DNA of 5,919 nt. It comes from Sutterella sp. (GTDB lineage: Bacteria; Pseudomonadota; Gammaproteobacteria; Burkholderiales; Burkholderiaceae_F). The first letter of the stretch is position 1. Every line of letters starts with the position of its first letter. Below the pieces are notes generated by a model. The model was not told the DNA's origin, ran no database searches, and was given only the letters and a program-made list of their open reading frames with translations. The translations under genes were made by a program, and so were the position numbers. Positions 1 through 5,919 of the stretch are shown piece after piece. The DNA lies in NCBI GenBank assembly GCA_003543795.1, contig DNBE01000036.1:1-5919 (forward strand), read 5' to 3'.

Positions 1-165
1 GGGGTCTCTGAAAAACTGTACGACTAATGCGAAAAGCACCCAAAAGACGGTCGCTATCAATCCCATGCCGAAAGCCGCCGTCACAACGGCAGCAATCACG
101 AAGGCGATAAGAATAATCGCCCAGCCTTCACGGGCGATAAACGGATGCGGATAATCGGGTTGCAT
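1..165 (-). CDS. psd: Phosphatidylserine decarboxylase proenzyme, N-terminal part (cut by window edge)
   Basis: Phosphatidylserine decarboxylase converts phosphatidylserine to phosphatidylethanolamine at the inner membrane; it self-cleaves to form a pyruvoyl cofactor. Only the first 55 codons are present and the frame is open to the window edge. The protein starts [15 protein letters not shown], followed by an almost uninterrupted hydrophobic stretch (about residues 15-52, enough for one or two membrane segments) and then FFRDP, where the catalytic domain begins. The PHP-IAREGW start, the hydrophobic anchor and FFRDP are the recognised N-terminal pattern of the short (about 210-residue) Psd class common in betaproteobacteria. 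The ATG at 163-165 is supported by a GAGG Shine-Dalgarno 9 bases upstream and by the family N-terminus. The self-cleavage site and the rest of the catalytic domain lie outside the window, so integrity cannot be judged. It diverges from the glycosyltransferase gene. Confidence 0.88.
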   Translation of the reverse strand, partial: MQPDYPHPFIAREGWAIILIAFVIAAVVTAAFGMGLIATVFWVLFALVVQFFRDP

Positions 166-174
166 ACACTAGTG

Positions 175-180
175 CCTCAT
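175..180 (-). promoter_or_regulatory. Shine-Dalgarno site of psd
   Basis: On the minus strand the sequence ATGAGG ends 9 bases before the psd ATG. Its GAGG core is complementary to the 16S rRNA 3' end at normal spacing, which fixes the start codon. Confidence 0.65.
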
Positions 181-198
181 AGGGACGAAACCGACCAC

Positions 199-234
199 CG
201 CGCAATCAAAAAAACAAGCCTTGCGCGCGCGGCT
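199..234 (-). repeat. Overlapping inverted repeats in the predicted psd leader
   Basis: CGCGCAA (199-205) and TTGCGCG (221-227) form a perfect 7-base inverted repeat around a 15-base loop. A second short pair, AGCC (217-220) and GGCT (231-234), overlaps the first, so both cannot pair at once. Read on the minus strand, the AGCC/GGCT hairpin is followed after two bases by seven T (208-214), which resembles a weak intrinsic terminator; the 7-base stem would be the competing structure. The element lies between the psd promoter candidate and the psd ribosome binding site. The bases are seen directly. Any attenuation or operator role is inference, and the short stem is weak. Confidence 0.35.
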
Positions 235-245
235 GACTCGTTCGG

Positions 246-254
246 ATTTTAGCA
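246..254 (-). promoter_or_regulatory. Extended -10 promoter candidate for psd
   Basis: The minus strand reads TGCTAAAAT here: a TGn extension followed by TAAAAT, one mismatch from the sigma-70 -10 hexamer. No good -35 lies 16-18 bases upstream, which is tolerated in extended -10 promoters. Transcription would start near 239, giving a leader of about 75 bases that contains the inverted repeats at 199-234. Confidence 0.4.
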
Positions 255-334
255 GTAAGTCTCGCTCTTAGTGACGAATTTACCACAAGAGAGTTTCGAT
301 TTAGGCATTTTCGAGTCGGAGAAAAAGAACTTGT

Positions 335-343
335 TGCTACAAT
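335..343 (+). promoter_or_regulatory. Extended -10 promoter candidate for the glycosyltransferase gene
   Basis: TGCTACAAT matches the TGn plus TATAAT extended -10 pattern with one mismatch. The expected -35 position has no recognisable TTGACA-like hexamer. Transcription would begin near 350, giving a leader of about 30 bases. It is the best sigma-70-like site in the 214-base gap 166-379, which otherwise holds only the psd signals. Confidence 0.45.
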
Positions 344-379
344 TAGAGCAAATTCTTAGCACTCCTTTTTTCCGGGCTC

Positions 380-1321
380 ATGAAACCGATTGTTATTTGC
401 CGATTGCCGAATTATGTGAGCGATTGCTGCATGGCGTTGCCCGCGCTTCGGCTCCTTGAGGCAAGCGGTTTTCAGCCCTTTTTAGTCGGTAAGCGCTTTA
501 CCGAAAATCTGATGCTCGGCATGGGTTGGCGAATCGACCCGATCGAAGGCCATTTAACCGAAGATCTCGAGCGCCTTTACTACTTAAGAAAGCTTTTAAA
601 GCGTCCGCGCGGATTACTCTTTCCGAATTCGCTTACAAGCGCCTTGCAATTTGCTTTAGCGGGAATCCCCGCGACGGGCTACGCGACGGACGCCAGATCT
701 TTACTTTTAAAAACGAAAATCGAGCCCCCCGAAGGCGAACTTCATACCGTCGAGCGTCTTTTTACCCTTGTGCATCGCGCGCTTTTATCCTGGGGCGTGA
801 CGCCAAGCTTCGACACGGTTCCCGAAACCCTCGGGCTTCGTTTAGCGCAGCGCCACATTTCGGGCGCCAAAAACCTCAAGAAAAAATACGCGATCGGTCC
901 CGACTACGCGATTATTTCACCAATCGCGCGCGGTCTTTATCGCGGTCAGACACGCCATTGGTTACAGATTAATTCCGTCGTTCGAACGCTCAAAGATTAC
1001 GGTATCGAACCCTTGGTTTTTCCGGCCGAAGACGACGAGCAAGCCGCACGCATCGCGTGCCCTGACGCTAGACAATTGCCAAGTACCAACCTCGGGACCT
1101 TTGCCGCACTTTTAAAAGACGCCAAAATCGTGATTTCGAACGACTCGGGCACAAGCCATGTCGCGGCCGCAGTCGGCGTCAAGCAATTGACGATTTTCGG
1201 CGTAAGCCCCGTCAATCGCACACGTCCTTGGAATCCGGCAGCCGAAGTTGTGGGCAGCGAAGACGGGTGGCCCACTGTCGATGAAGTCAACGACAAGCTC
1301 TCCCAAATGCTAGAAAACTAG
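380..1321 (+). CDS. Glycosyltransferase family 9 protein (LPS heptosyltransferase-like)
   Basis: Family 9 enzymes transfer sugars, classically L-glycero-D-manno-heptose from an ADP-sugar, onto the lipopolysaccharide core at the cytoplasmic face of the inner membrane. The 313-residue protein has no signal peptide or membrane segment. Its N-terminal acceptor-side half opens MKPIVICRLPNYVSDCCMAL, matching the RLPNxxGD-xxMxLPAL start of this family. Asp15 occupies the position of the proposed catalytic base, but the usual preceding Gly is Ser14. The C-terminal donor-binding half carries the family signature NDSGTSHVAAAVG (254-266), followed by a strand and TIFGVSP (271-277) and TRPWNP (281-286). 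Length is slightly below the usual 320-350. The ATG at 380 is the only start that gives the family N-terminus; no Shine-Dalgarno precedes it, but a 12-base pyrimidine run does. It ends 11 bases from the dnaE stop, convergently. Whether it is WaaC-, WaaF- or WaaQ-like, or uses another sugar, cannot be told from sequence. Confidence 0.88.
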   Translation: MKPIVICRLPNYVSDCCMALPALRLLEASGFQPFLVGKRFTENLMLGMGWRIDPIEGHLTEDLERLYYLRKLLKRPRGLLFPNSLTSALQFALAGIPATGYATDARSLLLKTKIEPPEGELHTVERLFTLVHRALLSWGVTPSFDTVPETLGLRLAQRHISGAKNLKKKYAIGPDYAIISPIARGLYRGQTRHWLQINSVVRTLKDYGIEPLVFPAEDDEQAARIACPDARQLPSTNLGTFAALLKDAKIVISNDSGTSHVAAAVGVKQLTIFGVSPVNRTRPWNPAAEVVGSEDGWPTVDEVNDKLSQMLEN

Positions 1322-1332
1322 AAAAGGCGTTT
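1310..1332. terminator. Possible weak bidirectional terminator at the convergent junction
   Basis: CTAG-AAAA-CTAG (1310-1321) is a perfect 4-base hairpin overlapping the stop codon of the glycosyltransferase gene. It is followed by AAAA-GGCG-TTTTT, giving T-runs after it on the plus strand. On the minus strand the AAAA/TTTT pair and the TTTT loop follow the dnaE stop. With only 11 bases between the two stop codons, a shared terminator is expected here, but the stems are short and AT-rich, so this is a weak candidate. Confidence 0.2.
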
Positions 1333-4300
1333 TTAAATCAGTTCGGCAGATAGCCCGGGGAGCGCTCTCAAATCGTCAAAGAACCGGTCGCTCGCGTAGA
1401 CCTTCCAAGTTCCCTCAAGCTTAAAGTGACCCCGATAGCCGCCCGCTTCGAGTTCGATTGCGACCGCGCACCCCGCGTGATCGATTTTGGGGCTATGCTC
1501 AAGTAAAAAGTCGCGCAATTTATCGAAGTCGGCATTAACGCCCGTCACACGGATTAAAACCGTTTTTTTCGCTTTGGCACGCATTTGGGCGGCCGTTTCG
1601 ACGTTGTTGGCAGACAGCGCGACACCTCCCGTTGAGAAACGATCTTCTCGCGTTCGGGCGTTGACTAAAACGCACTCCCCTTCTTCTAAAACGTTTCGCA
1701 TATCCGACCACTTCGGACCGTAGACCGAAACCATAATGGTTCCCGTCGCGTCATCGAGCGTAAAGGTACCGAACATTTCGTTTTTTTCTTTATTGACGCC
1801 CGTGCGGATGTCGCTTACGACTCCAGCGACGACAACCGTGTTATTGCGAACGGTTTTCTTGTGGCGGACGTTTGCGATGCGACCGACCTTAAGACTTCGG
1901 ATTTCGTCTTCGAAAGCCGCAAAAAGATGCCCTGAAAAGTCGCTACCGAGAAAGATCTGCTCGTGGGTTAATTGCGAAAAAGCGCTCAAAGGCGCGACTT
2001 TTTCGTGCGCGATCGGCATCGCGCCGAAATCTTCCCCGAATAGGCTATCTTGCATGGCGTTCGCGGTTTGCTTCTCGCTCACGCTTAACGCCTTGTCGAT
2101 GTCGGCTAAAAGCATCGCCCGATCGGGCTCGATGGAATCAAAGGCGCCCGCGTGAATCAAGCCTTCGAGGACTTTATTGGAGAGCATCGTGCGATCGATG
2201 CGGGTGACGAAATCCATGAAGCTCGCGAAGGGGCCGTTCGCGCGACGCTCGGCTTCGATAGCTTTAGCGCTTTCTTCTGGCATGCTCTTAATGCCGCCCA
2301 AACCGTAGCGAATGGCGGTCATCGAAGTCGGGTGGAAATAGTAACGACTTTCGTTCACATCAGGGCGCAAAACGCTAATGCCGTTAGCTAAACAGTCGCT
2401 AGCCAACGCCGCCAATTTTTCGCCCTGATTCATCGCTAAGCACATGTTGGCCGCCATAAAGGGCGCCGGGTAATGGACCTTCATATAAGCCGTTTGGTAG
2501 GCGACAAACGCGTAAGCGCAGGCGTGGGATTTATTGAAACCGTAACCCGCGAACTTTTCCATCAAGTCGAAAAGTTCGTTCGCGCGATCTTCGGAAATAT
2601 GGTTTTTGGCCGCGCCCGCGATAAATTCGACGCGATAGCTTTTCATCACGTCGACTTGTTTTTTACCCATCGCGCGGCGCAAGATGTCGGCTTTACCCAA
2701 AGAGAAGCCGCCCACGATTTGCGCGACACGCATGACTTGTTCTTGGTAAACCATGATGCCGTAAGTCTCTTTTAAGACGTCAACGAGACTCGCGTCGGGA
2801 TAGCAGACTTCTTCTTCGCCGTTTTTGCGTCGGATGTAGTCTGGGATCAGGTCCATCGGACCGGGACGATAAAGGGCGTTTAACGCAATCAAGTCTTCGA
2901 GCTTATCGGGGTGCGCCTGGCGCAAAAGATTTTGCATACCCGCGCTTTCAAATTGGAACACGGCCGCGGTATTCGCGTTATCGAAAAGCGCGAATACGTC
3001 TTTATCGTCAAGCGGAATTTTTTCTAAATCAAAGGTACTCGAGGGATCGAGCTCTTTTACAAAATCGCACGCGAAAGTCAGAATCGTGAGCGTCGTCAAT
3101 CCCAAAAAGTCGAACTTCACGAGACCCACGTTTTCGACGTCTTTTTTATCGAATTGGCTGATGACGTTATCGGGATTTTCGTCTTGGGCGTAAAGCGGAC
3201 AAAAGTCGGTAAGTTTCCCGGGCGCGATTAAAACGCCGCCCGCGTGCATACCGATATTGCGCACAAGGCCTTCGAGAGGCTTCGAGCGCTCGATTAAGTT
3301 TCGGACGACTTCGTCTCGCGCGACCCACTCTTTTAATTCGGGAACCGTCTCGATCGCGTCATCAAGCGTAACGGTTTTGCCGGGCGGCGCCGGAATCAGT
3401 CGCGAGACTTTATCGCATAAAGAGTAACTTAAGCCCATCACGCGACCCACGTCACGCACGACCCCTTTGGCACCCATCGTACCGAAGGTCGCGATTTGGC
3501 TTACCGCCTTGTCGCCGTAAAGACTTTTGACGTAATTAATCGTCTTTTGGCGATTGAATTGGCAAAAGTCGACGTCAAAGTCGGGCATGGAAACGCGTTC
3601 GGGGTTTAAAAATCTTTCAAAAAGTAAGTCGTACCGAAGCGGATCCATATCCGTGATACGAAGCGAGTAGGCAACGAGCGACCCCGCGCCCGACCCGCGC
3701 CCGGGCCCTACCGCGACGCCGTTTTGCTTACTCCAGTTGATGAAGTCCTGAACGATTAAAAAGTAGCCCGGAAACTTCATCTTTTTGATGATGTCGAGCT
3801 CGAAAGCCAAGCGCTCCTCGTAGCGCGGGCGTTGCGCCTCGCGCTCTTTGGCATCGGGATAAAGGAAAGCCAAACGTTTTTCTAAGCCTTCGTGCGAGAG
3901 CTGATCGATGTAGTCATCGAGACTTTCCCCGTTGGGTGTCGGAAATAGCGGTAAGCGCGGAGCGCTTAAGACGTCTTCGAGGGAACAGCGTTTGGCGATT
4001 TCAACGCTATTGGCAATCGCGCTCGGAATATCCGCGAATTTTTCGACCATCGCTTGCGCGGTGGGCATGAATTGCTCGCGGGTATAAAGTTGCGGACGCG
4101 ATTTATCGGCAATCACTTCGACGCGCGCGATACAAACGCGAGCGTCGTGATCAGCGAAATCTTTCTCGTCCATGAATTCGATCGGGTGGGTCGCGACAAC
4201 GGGTTGCTCAAGTTGGGCGGCAAGCGCCAACGAGTAGCGAAGCGCGGCTTCGTCAAGAGCGCGTCCCGCGCGATGAATTTCAAAGTAAAACCTATCGCCA

Positions 4301-4782
4301 AACGCCTCTTTAAACCGCAAAGCGAGTTTTGCCGCTTCCTTGGTTTTCCCCGCGATGCATAGACTCGCAAAAGGCCCTTCGAAACCGCCTGAAAGGAGGA
4401 TGAGGCCGTCGTTATGCGAGATGAGCCACTCCATTTTCGTTTGGCCTTGTCCGAGGTATTGATTCGTAATCCAGGCGCGCGAGAGCACCTTGCATAAGTT
4501 GCCGTACCCCGTCCGATTCATGCAAAGGACAGCCATCCGATAAGGTTTGTCGCGATTGGCGGGGTTTTCGATGACAAAATCGCACCCGAGAACGGGTTTC
4601 ACTCCCGCTTTTCTCGCGTGCGAATAAAAAATGAGACCGCCGAAGATATTGTTATTGTCCGTTAAGCCCAAAGCGCCAACGCCTTCGCCTTTGACGCGAG
4701 CAATCGCGTCATCGAGTCTGACGATCGAATCGGTGACGGAGTACTCCGAATGCATGCGCAAGTGAACGAAAACCGGATCCAT
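1333..4782 (-). CDS. dnaE: DNA polymerase III subunit alpha (replicative polymerase)
   Basis: This is the catalytic subunit of the chromosomal replicase, extending both strands from primers with the beta clamp, epsilon (DnaQ) and tau. At 1149 residues it is close to E. coli DnaE (1160). Domains in order: PHP domain (about 1-275, starting FVHLRMHSEYS); palm/thumb with GPGRGSGAGSLVAY (359-372) and the catalytic PDFDVDF (400-406, Asp401 and Asp403); third catalytic Asp558 in VKFDFLG (556-561 region); fingers with YRPGP (638-642), LRRAMGKK (701-708) and GYGFNKSHA (746-754); helix-hairpin-helix region (about 825-885); clamp-binding QDSLF (911-915); OB fold (about 980-1065); C-terminal tau-binding region. 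The first PHP metal motif is HLR rather than HLH, as in E. coli, so proofreading probably depends on DnaQ. An AAAGAGG site lies 11 bases upstream of the ATG and the N-terminus matches the family. No frameshift or missing catalytic residue is seen. Confidence 0.98.
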   Translation of the reverse strand: MDPVFVHLRMHSEYSVTDSIVRLDDAIARVKGEGVGALGLTDNNNIFGGLIFYSHARKAGVKPVLGCDFVIENPANRDKPYRMAVLCMNRTGYGNLCKVLSRAWITNQYLGQGQTKMEWLISHNDGLILLSGGFEGPFASLCIAGKTKEAAKLALRFKEAFGDRFYFEIHRAGRALDEAALRYSLALAAQLEQPVVATHPIEFMDEKDFADHDARVCIARVEVIADKSRPQLYTREQFMPTAQAMVEKFADIPSAIANSVEIAKRCSLEDVLSAPRLPLFPTPNGESLDDYIDQLSHEGLEKRLAFLYPDAKEREAQRPRYEERLAFELDIIKKMKFPGYFLIVQDFINWSKQNGVAVGPGRGSGAGSLVAYSLRITDMDPLRYDLLFERFLNPERVSMPDFDVDFCQFNRQKTINYVKSLYGDKAVSQIATFGTMGAKGVVRDVGRVMGLSYSLCDKVSRLIPAPPGKTVTLDDAIETVPELKEWVARDEVVRNLIERSKPLEGLVRNIGMHAGGVLIAPGKLTDFCPLYAQDENPDNVISQFDKKDVENVGLVKFDFLGLTTLTILTFACDFVKELDPSSTFDLEKIPLDDKDVFALFDNANTAAVFQFESAGMQNLLRQAHPDKLEDLIALNALYRPGPMDLIPDYIRRKNGEEEVCYPDASLVDVLKETYGIMVYQEQVMRVAQIVGGFSLGKADILRRAMGKKQVDVMKSYRVEFIAGAAKNHISEDRANELFDLMEKFAGYGFNKSHACAYAFVAYQTAYMKVHYPAPFMAANMCLAMNQGEKLAALASDCLANGISVLRPDVNESRYYFHPTSMTAIRYGLGGIKSMPEESAKAIEAERRANGPFASFMDFVTRIDRTMLSNKVLEGLIHAGAFDSIEPDRAMLLADIDKALSVSEKQTANAMQDSLFGEDFGAMPIAHEKVAPLSAFSQLTHEQIFLGSDFSGHLFAAFEDEIRSLKVGRIANVRHKKTVRNNTVVVAGVVSDIRTGVNKEKNEMFGTFTLDDATGTIMVSVYGPKWSDMRNVLEEGECVLVNARTREDRFSTGGVALSANNVETAAQMRAKAKKTVLIRVTGVNADFDKLRDFLLEHSPKIDHAGCAVAIELEAGGYRGHFKLEGTWKVYASDRFFDDLRALPGLSAELI

Positions 4783-4793
4783 AACGAACCAAA

Positions 4794-4800
4794 CCTCTTT
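4794..4800 (-). promoter_or_regulatory. Shine-Dalgarno site of dnaE
   Basis: The minus strand reads AAAGAGG, with GAGG ending 11 bases before the dnaE ATG. The spacing is slightly long but acceptable, and the site supports the chosen start. Confidence 0.55.
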
Positions 4801-4808
4801 ACTACCCT

Positions 4809-4838
4809 TCGCGAAGAAAAAAATCGCGACTTTTTTTC
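4809..4838. repeat. Nested inverted repeats in the dnaE/prlC divergent intergenic region
   Basis: Two palindromic arrangements overlap. GAAAAAAA (4816-4823) and TTTTTTTC (4831-4838) form a perfect 8-base inverted repeat around TCGCGAC. The self-complementary TCGCGA occurs at 4809-4814 and 4824-4829, so the two copies can also pair as a 6-base GC-rich stem followed by CTTTTTTT on the plus strand. That second form looks like an intrinsic terminator, yet no gene on the plus strand ends just upstream. It sits downstream of the dnaE -10 candidate, in the dnaE leader, and upstream of prlC. It could be an operator, a leader hairpin or a block to plus-strand antisense transcription; none of these is established. 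Confidence 0.4.
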
Positions 4839-4847
4839 AAAGTCTTC

Positions 4848-4853
4848 ATTTTA
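4848..4853 (-). promoter_or_regulatory. Possible -10 element for dnaE
   Basis: The minus strand reads TAAAAT, one mismatch from TATAAT. No convincing -35 is found 16-18 bases upstream and there is no TGn extension. Transcription would start near 4841, about 60 bases before the ATG, with the A/T-tract inverted repeat inside the leader. Confidence 0.25.
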
Positions 4854-4876
4854 ACCGAGCCGAAAAATCGTTTCTG

Positions 4877-4882
4877 TACAAT
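4877..4882 (+). promoter_or_regulatory. Possible -10 element for prlC
   Basis: TACAAT is one mismatch from the sigma-70 -10 consensus and is the same hexamer proposed upstream of the glycosyltransferase gene. The -35 position (around 4854-4859) is poor. It overlaps the palindrome TGTACA (4875-4880). The predicted leader would be about 40 bases. Confidence 0.3.
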
Positions 4883-4929
4883 TCGGGCAAAACTTTTTCG
4901 GACTTCTTTTTCTATTTACAAAAGCCGTT

Positions 4930-5919
4930 ATGTCTAATCCTTTGCTTGAATTTACCGATTTAATCGATTTCGCGAGCTTTAAAGCCGAAGACGTGGTCCC
5001 TGCCGTTAAAGCGAGAATTGAAGACGCGAGAAAGGTACTCGCGGCCGTGACCGCACCTGAAACGCCCGCGAGTTTTGAAGACGTCATCGACCCCTTAAAT
5101 CGCGCGACGATGCTCCTTTCTAGAACCTGGGGCGCCGTCAGCCACATGGCAAGCGTCGAAGATAGCCCGGCGTTACGCGCCGCTTTTAACGAGGCGTTAC
5201 CGCTTGTGACGGCTTTCGGTATCGAACTTTCGCAAAGTACGCTTTACTTAAAGTACCAAGCGATTCGAGATTCCGAGGCGTTTAAGACGCTTCCTGCCGT
5301 CAAACAAGTCGTCGTCAATCGGGCGCTACGCGACTTTAAGCTTGAAGGCGCGTTTTTGCCCGAAGATAAAAAAGCGCGTTTAAAAGTCGTCAAAACCGAA
5401 CTAGCGGCTTTAGCGCAAAAGTTTTCCGAAAATGTGTTAGACGCAACGAACGCTTTTTCTCTCACACTACCCGACGCGACGCGCTTAAAAGGAATTCCGG
5501 AAGCGTATTTAACAAGTTTTGAGGCGGCCGCGACCGAGGCTGGCGTTTCCGGCTATCGGTTAACACTTGCGGCGCCGACCTATATTGCCGTGATGCGTTA
5601 CGCAGAAGACCGCAAACTGCGTCAAACATTTCATGAAGCGCGCGCGAAACTCGCTAGCGACTTGTCTGACGAGGGGCGATTCGATAACGCGCCCGTTATC
5701 GACCGCATTCTTGCCTTAAGAACCGAAGAAGCGCAGCTTTTGGGTTTTGAGAACTTTGCGCAATTATCTCTTGCGGACAAAATGGCAGATAGCCCTGAAA
5801 AAGTCACGGCCTTTTTGCGGTCGCTTGCGACCGCGTCCAAGGCTAAGGGCCAAGCCGATTTAGACGAAGTACTAGCGTTCGCGAAAACCGAACTTAAAAT
5901 CGAAAACCCCGAAAATTAC
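4930..5919 (+). CDS. prlC: Oligopeptidase A, M3-family zinc metallopeptidase, N-terminal part (cut by window edge)
   Basis: Oligopeptidase A is a cytosolic zinc peptidase that cleaves short peptides, including released signal peptides. The first 330 codons are present and the frame stays open to the edge; the E. coli enzyme is about 680 residues. Recognisable stretches line up with E. coli PrlC from memory: MSNPLLEF at the start, DVVPAVKARI (21-30), GAVSHMASVEDSPALRAAF (68-86), RALRDFKLEG (131-140), FSENVLDAT (165-173), GIPEAYL (188-194), and ILALRTEEAQLLGFENFAQLSLADKMADSPEKV in part (260-292). All belong to the helical N-terminal domain that walls the active-site channel. The HExxH zinc motif lies beyond the window, so activity cannot be confirmed. 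The ATG at 4930 gives the family N-terminus; it has no Shine-Dalgarno but a pyrimidine-rich tract (4903-4913) lies upstream. It is divergent from dnaE, 147 bases away. Confidence 0.92.
   Translation, partial: MSNPLLEFTDLIDFASFKAEDVVPAVKARIEDARKVLAAVTAPETPASFEDVIDPLNRATMLLSRTWGAVSHMASVEDSPALRAAFNEALPLVTAFGIELSQSTLYLKYQAIRDSEAFKTLPAVKQVVVNRALRDFKLEGAFLPEDKKARLKVVKTELAALAQKFSENVLDATNAFSLTLPDATRLKGIPEAYLTSFEAAATEAGVSGYRLTLAAPTYIAVMRYAEDRKLRQTFHEARAKLASDLSDEGRFDNAPVIDRILALRTEEAQLLGFENFAQLSLADKMADSPEKVTAFLRSLATASKAKGQADLDEVLAFAKTELKIENPENY

Noticed and set aside
271..459. A 62-codon open frame with a GTG start upstream of and overlapping the glycosyltransferase gene
   Set aside because: It has no Shine-Dalgarno and no recognisable protein features, it contains the promoter candidate at 335-343, and its last 80 bases lie out of frame inside a well-supported gene.
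526..972. A 148-codon plus-strand frame inside the glycosyltransferase gene
   Set aside because: Its product is Arg/Ser-rich with no family resemblance, as expected from reading a CpG-rich gene out of frame; the overlapping frame is a clear family 9 enzyme.
1487..2775. Several plus-strand open frames of 78-139 codons antisense to dnaE
   Set aside because: They lie wholly within the conserved dnaE coding sequence and encode no recognisable motif. Open antisense frames are common in CpG-rich genes.
4054..4370. Overlapping open frames on both strands near the dnaE 5' region
   Set aside because: They coincide with the dnaE PHP-domain coding region, which is in frame and uninterrupted, and show no independent start signals or domains.
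4809..4837. The TCGCGA hairpin plus T-tract as a true transcription terminator
   Set aside because: No plus-strand gene ends upstream, since dnaE occupies the region on the opposite strand, and the stem is only 6 bases. It is kept as an inverted repeat of unknown role.
4851..5840. Minus-strand open frames of 69-98 codons opposite prlC
   Set aside because: The plus-strand frame gives a continuous, recognisable M3 peptidase; the antisense products are low-complexity Ser/Ala/Lys-rich sequences.
1..5919. Mobile element, CRISPR array, tRNA, defence or toxin-antitoxin module
   Set aside because: I saw no transposase or integrase motif, no regularly spaced direct repeats, no cloverleaf sequence and no unassigned stretch above 214 bases that could hold such a system.

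Overview
The window is an ordinary housekeeping segment of a Gram-negative chromosome. It holds four protein-coding genes, two of them cut by the window edges, and little intergenic DNA. The lipopolysaccharide-type glycosyltransferase, the short Psd-type phosphatidylserine decarboxylase, and a DnaE of E. coli type with a degenerate PHP metal site all point to a proteobacterium. The Psd N-terminus looks most like the short betaproteobacterial (Burkholderiales/Neisseriales) enzymes. Mid-range GC with heavy CpG use would fit a gut Burkholderiales such as Sutterellaceae, but this placement is inferred from protein resemblance alone.

Layout: (1) 1-165, minus strand, the N-terminal 55 codons of phosphatidylserine decarboxylase (psd), running off the left edge. 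(2) 166-379, a divergent intergenic region with an extended -10 candidate for each flanking gene and a GC-rich inverted repeat in the predicted psd leader. (3) 380-1321, plus strand, a complete 313-residue family 9 glycosyltransferase (heptosyltransferase-like). (4) 1322-1332, an 11-base convergent junction. (5) 1333-4782, minus strand, a complete dnaE (1149 residues), the replicative DNA polymerase III alpha subunit. (6) 4783-4929, a second divergent intergenic region with an A/T-tract inverted repeat and weak promoter candidates. (7) 4930-5919, plus strand, the first 330 codons of an M3-family metallopeptidase (oligopeptidase A, prlC/opdA), running off the right edge before its zinc site.

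The genes alternate in orientation (minus, plus, minus, plus), so no operon is visible inside the window. Psd (phosphatidylethanolamine synthesis) and the glycosyltransferase (probably lipopolysaccharide core) both serve envelope biogenesis and diverge from a shared regulatory gap. DnaE and PrlC are general replication and peptide-turnover functions. I see no mobile element, tRNA, rRNA, CRISPR array, toxin-antitoxin or defence module, and I found no convincing undescribed system. The findings are modest: intergenic inverted repeats, a strand-linked difference in Shine-Dalgarno use, a motif substitution in the glycosyltransferase, and an excess of TCGCGA.
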